Part shown: positions 59,910 to 64,000 of the stretch, one piece after another
Layout of the letters: every line of letters begins with the position of its first letter
How positions within the stretch are numbered: the first letter of the stretch is position 1
Origin: Streptomyces sp. 7-21
GTDB taxonomy: Bacteria; Actinomycetota; Actinomycetes; Streptomycetales; Streptomycetaceae
Length of the DNA stretch: 64,000 bases
Direction: 5' to 3'
Assembly (NCBI RefSeq): GCF_016741785.1
Contig: NZ_JAERRL010000012.1
Coordinates: 101,102 to 165,101, forward strand
Made by a program: the position numbers and the translations under genes
The notes under the pieces: generated by a model
Seen by the model: the letters and a program-made list of their open reading frames with translations, nothing else
What the model was told of the DNA's origin: nothing
Databases searched by the model: none

Positions 59910-60085
59910 TGGCTTCCGGCGGCGGGCGGCGGACGGTAAGGTCCGCCCAGACCAGCACGGACCGTGCCCGCCGCCGCTACCCGTTCCGGCGGGCCGCCGC
60001 ACCGGGGACGGTCCGTTGCCGCACATCGCAGCGTGAAGCGTCCACACGGGGGAAAACCCGGCGGAGGAGGGGGGCCACCGCAGCC

Positions 60086-62404
60086 ATGACCGACATCCGC
60101 AGCGCCAACCCGGACGAGTTGGACGCGCTCGCCGACCTACTCCGCACCCCCGGCGACGGCGGGGCCTACGGCGAGCTCACCGACATCCTCAACCGCGCCC
60201 GCGAACTGAGCGCCTCATCCGAACTCGCGGGCCTCGTCCCGTTACTGAGCTGGCTGGCGGACACCGCCGACCAGCTGCGCGACAAGGCGGCCCTGCTGCG
60301 CGGCGACACGCCGACGCCGGACTGGGGATCGGGCCCGCCCACCGCGGAAGACCTCGAGCGGTTCCAGAACCAGGCCAACGCCGACCCCAGCAGCCCGTTC
60401 GAGACCGTCGGCCAGGCGAACCTCGACCGGATCCTGAAACTCGCCCAGCAGGAGGAGCTGAGCGAAGCAGAGATGGAGGAGATGCGCAGCCTCCTGGGGG
60501 CCTTCTCCTCCGATCCCCAGTTCGCCGCCGCGCTCGTCGACGACCTGGGGATGGCGGAGTTCCTGGCCCTGTCCCGGCGGGTCGAGGCCAGCGGGGACAG
60601 CGAGGAGGCGCGGGAGCTGCGCGAGGAGCTGGCCCGGGTGCTGACCGCCTCCTTCTGGCTGCCGGGCGACATCAGGCCCGGCACGGAGGAGTACGAGCAG
60701 TGGACCGAGAACACCCCGCAGGGGCAGGCGTTCGCGGAGCGCCTGGCGGCCTTCCAGCTGGCCAGCGAGGAGGACCTGGCGGAGGCGGCGGAACTCGTCG
60801 AGGGGCTGATCGGCAACGCCAGTGACCTGTCGCAGCAGGAACTCTTCATGCTCAACGAGTTCCTGTCCAGCAACAGCCAGGCCTCGGGCGGGGACTTCAA
60901 CCGCGCCCTGATGGACGCCATCGGGGTGGAAGGGCTGGTCACCCTCGCCGAACGCCTCCCCGAACTCGCGTACGGCGGCGGGGATCCCGCGCTGAGCGAG
61001 GGCTACGCCGACCTGCAAACCAACATCGCCAACGCCCTGGCCAGCGCCACCACCGTCCCCCATCCGAGCGATCCCTGGTACCACCACTGGGCCGTCACGT
61101 CGCAGGCGCAGTGGTACGAGGAGTTCATGGCCGAGTTCGACGAGGTCGGCCGGTCGGAGTTCGTGGTCAGCTTCAGCGCCGAAACCGACCCGCGCGGCAT
61201 CGAGAACGTGCGCGGCTACCAGATGCTCCTCAACCTGATGGAGGAGGGCAGCGGATACTCCGCCGGCTTCCTCACCGATGTCGCGGAGAACATCCGGGAA
61301 GCCGAGGGCGACGGCACCTACTTCTGGCCGCTGGGCCCGGTGGACGCCACCGAGATCGAGTACGGGACCGCAGACCAGCGCTTCGCCCGCGACCCGATGA
61401 ACAGCGTCCTGGGCATCATGGGCCAGCACCCGGACGCGGCCACCGCCTACCTGAGTGACCCGGCCAATCTCGACTACCTCATCGAACGCGACTGGCTGCC
61501 CGCCTTCGGCTCCACCCACCACGACCCGCAGTGGGACTACAGCGGTTTCGGCGACGCCCTGGAGGCCGCGACGACGGGACGCCGGGCGGGCAGCAACGAC
61601 GAGTACGCCCGGACCCCCGAGGGCGAAGCCCTCATGCGCGAGGTCGTCGAGCGCTTCTCCGCCGACAACGGCGCTCTCATCGCCGACGACGGCCCGTTCA
61701 CCGACATCCGGCCGCAACTGGGGCGCATGTCCGCGGCCTACATCGCGGAAATGCAGTACGCGGTGAGCCGCCGCGGCCTCATGTTCCAGGGAGACGACGC
61801 TCCCGCTCTGCTCCGGGACCTGCCCGTCGACTACTTCCTCGCGCAGGTGGGACGCGACCCGGATGCCTACGCCGCCATCACCGGCGCCAACCAGGCCTAT
61901 ACGGCTCTTGCCATCGACATGGCCGTGAACGGGGTCACCGCGGAAGAGCCGCCGATGGCGAACCGCGTGAATGATGCCGTCGGCCCCGGCGCAACGATCG
62001 CGGGCATCATGAGCAGCGCACGTGCCGCCTCGATCCGGGACGGTGTGGTCGAGTCCGATGAGGAGTTCAACAGCAGGCTGGGCGTCGCGGAGGACATCGC
62101 CGGACTCGTTCTCGATGAGGCCACCGGCAAGATTCCGGTAGTCGGCGGGATCGTCGGCTGGGGGGCCGGTGAGCTCAGCGAGAGCCTGTTCAACACGCTG
62201 GAACGCGATAACTCCCAGCAGGCGTATGAGGAAGGGGACCGGATGTGGCAGAGCGGGAGAGATGCCTATAGCGATTTCGTGCTCGACGCGCTCGAAAGGG
62301 CGGTGGGTGACCGTGAGGATGTGTCGGCTACCAGTCTTTACAACGGAGCGGTCGGTGAGATCGACGACAAGTACGACCAGGAGCTGCACTGGGATGGTGA
62401 ATAG
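60086..62404 (+). CDS. Large helical protein of unknown function, 772 aa (DUF6571/WXG-like style)
   Basis: ATG 60086, with GGAGGAGGGG upstream. No signal peptide or clear membrane segment. The first 75 residues are a helical hairpin-like region (DELDALADLLRTPGDGGAYG; LSWLADTADQLRDKAALLRG) reminiscent of WXG100/LXG modules. The bulk is acidic and helical (AEEMEEMRSLL-like stretches, DPWYHHWAVTSQAQWYEEFM), and the end has a Gly-rich hydrophobic hinge (ATGKIPVVGGIVGWGAGELS) and DKYDQELHWDGE. This resembles large DUF6571-type proteins of actinomycetes. Codon 53 is TTA (60242-60244). The lipoprotein gene overlaps its end by 11 bp. Confidence 0.7.
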   Translation: MTDIRSANPDELDALADLLRTPGDGGAYGELTDILNRARELSASSELAGLVPLLSWLADTADQLRDKAALLRGDTPTPDWGSGPPTAEDLERFQNQANADPSSPFETVGQANLDRILKLAQQEELSEAEMEEMRSLLGAFSSDPQFAAALVDDLGMAEFLALSRRVEASGDSEEARELREELARVLTASFWLPGDIRPGTEEYEQWTENTPQGQAFAERLAAFQLASEEDLAEAAELVEGLIGNASDLSQQELFMLNEFLSSNSQASGGDFNRALMDAIGVEGLVTLAERLPELAYGGGDPALSEGYADLQTNIANALASATTVPHPSDPWYHHWAVTSQAQWYEEFMAEFDEVGRSEFVVSFSAETDPRGIENVRGYQMLLNLMEEGSGYSAGFLTDVAENIREAEGDGTYFWPLGPVDATEIEYGTADQRFARDPMNSVLGIMGQHPDAATAYLSDPANLDYLIERDWLPAFGSTHHDPQWDYSGFGDALEAATTGRRAGSNDEYARTPEGEALMREVVERFSADNGALIADDGPFTDIRPQLGRMSAAYIAEMQYAVSRRGLMFQGDDAPALLRDLPVDYFLAQVGRDPDAYAAITGANQAYTALAIDMAVNGVTAEEPPMANRVNDAVGPGATIAGIMSSARAASIRDGVVESDEEFNSRLGVAEDIAGLVLDEATGKIPVVGGIVGWGAGELSESLFNTLERDNSQQAYEEGDRMWQSGRDAYSDFVLDALERAVGDREDVSATSLYNGAVGEIDDKYDQELHWDGE

Positions 62405-63044
62405 GCCATGGGGCCCAGCCATGGGGCCCAAGCACATCAGGTTGCGCTCGCATGGTGTCCTAGTGCTGCTCGCGGGCGTCTTGGCGGCGGGCTGCGGTGG
62501 TGATGGCTCCGCCGAGCGGGAGTACGCCGTGCCGGACACCCTGTGCGGGCTTCAGCTTCCGCAGCGGCTGTACGATCCGCTGTTTCCGCCGGGATCGGGC
62601 AGCCCGGACAGCAGCGATCTGTCGCGGTATTTCCCCTATCTGGATACCAACGAGAGCTGTTCGGTCAGCGTGGAGGGCGAGGACGTCATCCTCGTCCAGA
62701 CCTGGGCGGCGGAGAGCTTCGCTGACTTCCTTCAGCGGCCCGGTCCCGAAGACCTGGCGGGCGAGTACGACCTGGCCGACGGGGAGCCGGTGGACGGCCC
62801 GTACGACGCCATGGTCTGGCCGGGGCTGGCGCTGGCGGGCACGCCGTGCGAGCCGGGGGACGCGGTGGCGATCGGCTCGTTCACGATCGCGGTCGAGGCC
62901 GCGTACCCCGAGGACGACGAGGAGTCGGTGCGGGTGCTGACGGAGCTGATCCAGCCGTTGATGGCGGCGGCGCTGGAGCAGTCCGTCTGCACGCCCGGCG
63001 AGAATCCGCGCTCGGAGTTCCGGCAGCCAAGGGACGCGGGCTGA
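62394..63044 (+). CDS. Lipoprotein co-translated with the 772-aa protein
   Basis: About 216 aa; ATG 62394 (GTG 62397 and ATG 62421 are alternatives) overlaps the previous gene. Signal GVLVLLAGVLAAGC gives a lipidated Cys. The mature part has three to four further cysteines and signature blocks RLYDPLFPPGSGSPDSS, GLALAGTPCEPGD, LTELIQPLMAAALEQSVCTP. Overlap with the upstream gene suggests the two products work together, perhaps lipoprotein partner or immunity to the large protein. A frameshifted copy follows. Confidence 0.75.
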   Translation: MVNRPWGPAMGPKHIRLRSHGVLVLLAGVLAAGCGGDGSAEREYAVPDTLCGLQLPQRLYDPLFPPGSGSPDSSDLSRYFPYLDTNESCSVSVEGEDVILVQTWAAESFADFLQRPGPEDLAGEYDLADGEPVDGPYDAMVWPGLALAGTPCEPGDAVAIGSFTIAVEAAYPEDDEESVRVLTELIQPLMAAALEQSVCTPGENPRSEFRQPRDAG

Positions 63045-63081
63045 GAGGGGACGGCAAGACGGTGAGGCCACGCAGCAGCTC

Positions 63082-63554
63082 GTGGGCGCGCCAGGGAGGA
63101 TGGTGCCGAGGAATCTCTTCGATCCGCTCTTCCCGCCCGGCTCGGATCTGGAGATCGATGGCTTCCCCGACATGTCCGGGCTCGCCGTAGACCGTTGTCA
63201 CATCAGCGTGGACGGCGAGAGGTCATCCTCGTTGACCTCGATGCCAGTGGGAACTTCGAACGTTACATCGACGGCGTGGACCGCCACTACGACTACGCGA
63301 TCGAGGACGGCACGCCCGTTCCCGGCGAGTTCGAGGCGATGGCACGGCCCGGCTTCGTTCTAGCGGGTACGCCCTGCCAGCCTGGGGGCATCAACCACGC
63401 TTTCAACGTTGGTGTCCGTGCCGCATTTCCTGCCGATGATAAGGAGTCGGTCCAGGTGCTCTCTGAGCTGATCCAGCCCTTGATGCGTGAGGTCGTCGAC
63501 CACTCGTACTGCACGCCAGGGCAAAACCCGTTCTCGGAACTTACCTACCGATAA
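63082..63554 (+). pseudogene. Truncated, frameshifted tandem copy of the 62394 lipoprotein
   Basis: Frame one reads NLFDPLFPPGSDLEIDGF up to CHISVDGER, frame two continues EVILVDLDASGNFERYIDGV ... FVLAGTPCQPGGINHAFN ... LSELIQPLMREVVDHSYCTP to 63554. Both align with the intact lipoprotein block by block. The paralogue reads GGCGAGGACGTC where this copy has GGCGAGAGGTC, consistent with loss of one base near 63219. The signal peptide part is missing. GC content is lower than in the first copy. Confidence 0.8.
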
Positions 63555-63826
63555 ATCCGGGCCGGGAATAGCTGCCCACCGTCTGCTGCCCGGGTTCGAC
63601 ATTATTGCGGGTGGGTGATATTGCCTCGGATTCGATCTTGCAGCGACTGTTGTGGTGGCATCGTTGTTGGCAGCAATGCTGAAGAATATCATAGGGACGC
63701 GATGCTTCATTTGTGTGCAACATGCGCCTAGTTTCCGAGAAGAAGAGTTCGTCGATGCGGGCTACAGTTTGACAAACCCGAAATGGTAAAAATCTGCATC
63801 GTAAAGTGGTAATGCACGCTCTCAGG
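63555..63826. other. AT-richer gap, no gene seen
   Basis: This 272-bp stretch is visibly poorer in GC than the rest of the window (for example AATATCATAGGGACGCG and GGTAAAAATCTGCATCG). A TTGACA at 63769 has no good -10 at the right distance. No convincing coding frame on either strand. Confidence 0.5.
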
Positions 63827-64000
63827 TCAGCCGGGTTCTGGATCATCTCTTAACGCGGCGAGGTTGTGGCGGGTGGCCAGGGTGTGGGGGTGGTCGGGGC
63901 CCAGCACGCGCAGCTGGTCTGTCAGCAGTTGTTCGTATGCGGTTGCGGCGCCGGCTGCGTCCCCTGCCTCGCCCCGCCAGTAGGCGAGCTGGTGGCGTGC
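63827..64000 (-). CDS. C-terminal end of a tetratricopeptide-repeat protein (5' part outside window)
   Basis: Reverse frame open to the window edge; the last 57 residues include AYWRGEAGDAAGAATAYEQL and LGPDHPHTLATRHNLAAL, the NB-ARC/kinesin-light-chain type TPR pattern (LGPDHPxTLxTRxNLA). The tenth codon before the stop region is TTA (in LAALRDD). Probably the tail of another NB-ARC or FxSxx-type TPR regulator. Confidence 0.8.
   Translation of the reverse strand, partial: ARHQLAYWRGEAGDAAGAATAYEQLLTDQLRVLGPDHPHTLATRHNLAALRDDPEPG

Noticed and set aside
63769..63797. TTGACA-based promoter at the right edge
   Set aside because: No acceptable -10 at 16-19 bp and no forward gene downstream within the window.
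1..64000. tRNA genes, CRISPR arrays, insertion sequences, replication origin
   Set aside because: I looked for them by eye on both strands and saw none that could be supported; a dedicated RNA or repeat scan was not possible.

Overview
The window is 64 kb of very GC-rich DNA (roughly 70-75 % by eye) with many GTG starts, purine-rich ribosome binding sites, ATGA/GTGA overlaps inside operons, rare TTA codons and many actinomycete-specific families (DUF5753/DUF397 pairs, DUF6879, SpoIIE phosphatases, NB-ARC/TPR proteins, a SigB/F/G-type sigma factor). This points to Streptomyces or a close relative. Nothing here looks like rRNA, tRNA, CRISPR or an intact insertion sequence. The content is a patchwork of regulators, secreted enzymes and small orphan clusters rather than core housekeeping operons, which suits an accessory or chromosome-arm region.

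Layout. 0-4.5 kb: a GH114-type lipoprotein (cut by the window edge), an eCIS-core (DUF4157, HELTH) protein, a 583-aa putative contractile-injection cargo, and a GlxA-type AraC regulator. 5-12.5 kb: a TPR-like membrane protein, a SpoIIE/GAF/PAS/ATPase phosphatase, and a XylFGH-type sugar ABC transporter. 12.5-16.1 kb: VOC protein, frameshifted lipoprotein, MBL-fold hydrolase, and rifampicin monooxygenase (rox) behind a 25-bp palindrome resembling the rifamycin-associated element. 16-23.8 kb: NB-ARC/TPR regulator with a DUF6879 pair, a WhiJ/AbaA-type trio (ATPase, DUF5753 regulator, DUF397), and a universal stress protein. 24-31 kb: SDR, F420-type nitroreductase, proline dehydrogenase, orphan DUF5753 regulator, lytic polysaccharide monooxygenase with a CebR-like operator, aldo/keto reductase, and a second DUF5753/DUF397 locus. 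31-37 kb: DUF418 protein, MarR regulator, MFS exporter, and a YcaO enzyme whose upstream neighbour is an undescribed 47-aa peptide gene separated from it by a strong hairpin. 37-50.7 kb: GDPD-like phosphodiesterase, GGCT-fold protein, MarP protease, sigma factor, LLM oxidoreductase, SDR, NfeD-slipin pair, two-component/ABC operon, GNAT, FG-GAP lipoprotein. 51-57.9 kb: geranylgeranyl-reductase-type flavoprotein, two tandem F420-type proteins, alpha/beta hydrolase, SH3-like protein, membrane protein, SDR with divergent HTH regulator, peptidoglycan-binding protein. 58.3-64 kb: a second TPR-like membrane protein, a 772-aa helical protein, a lipoprotein, its frameshifted tandem copy, and the end of a TPR gene.

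Best candidates for something new: (1) the YcaO + 47-aa peptide locus (34.9-36.4 kb), which looks like a RiPP cluster of unusual layout; (2) the DUF4157 protein plus 583-aa neighbour, which share an N-terminal AGN motif as expected for contractile-injection cargo; (3) the right-end cassette of orphan genes. TTA (bldA-type) codons fall in the cargo candidate, in both TPR-like membrane proteins, in the 772-aa protein, in the 89-aa DUF6879 partner and in the edge TPR gene, which suggests these accessory genes are developmentally timed. Several genes look frameshifted; raw reads should be checked before calling them dead.
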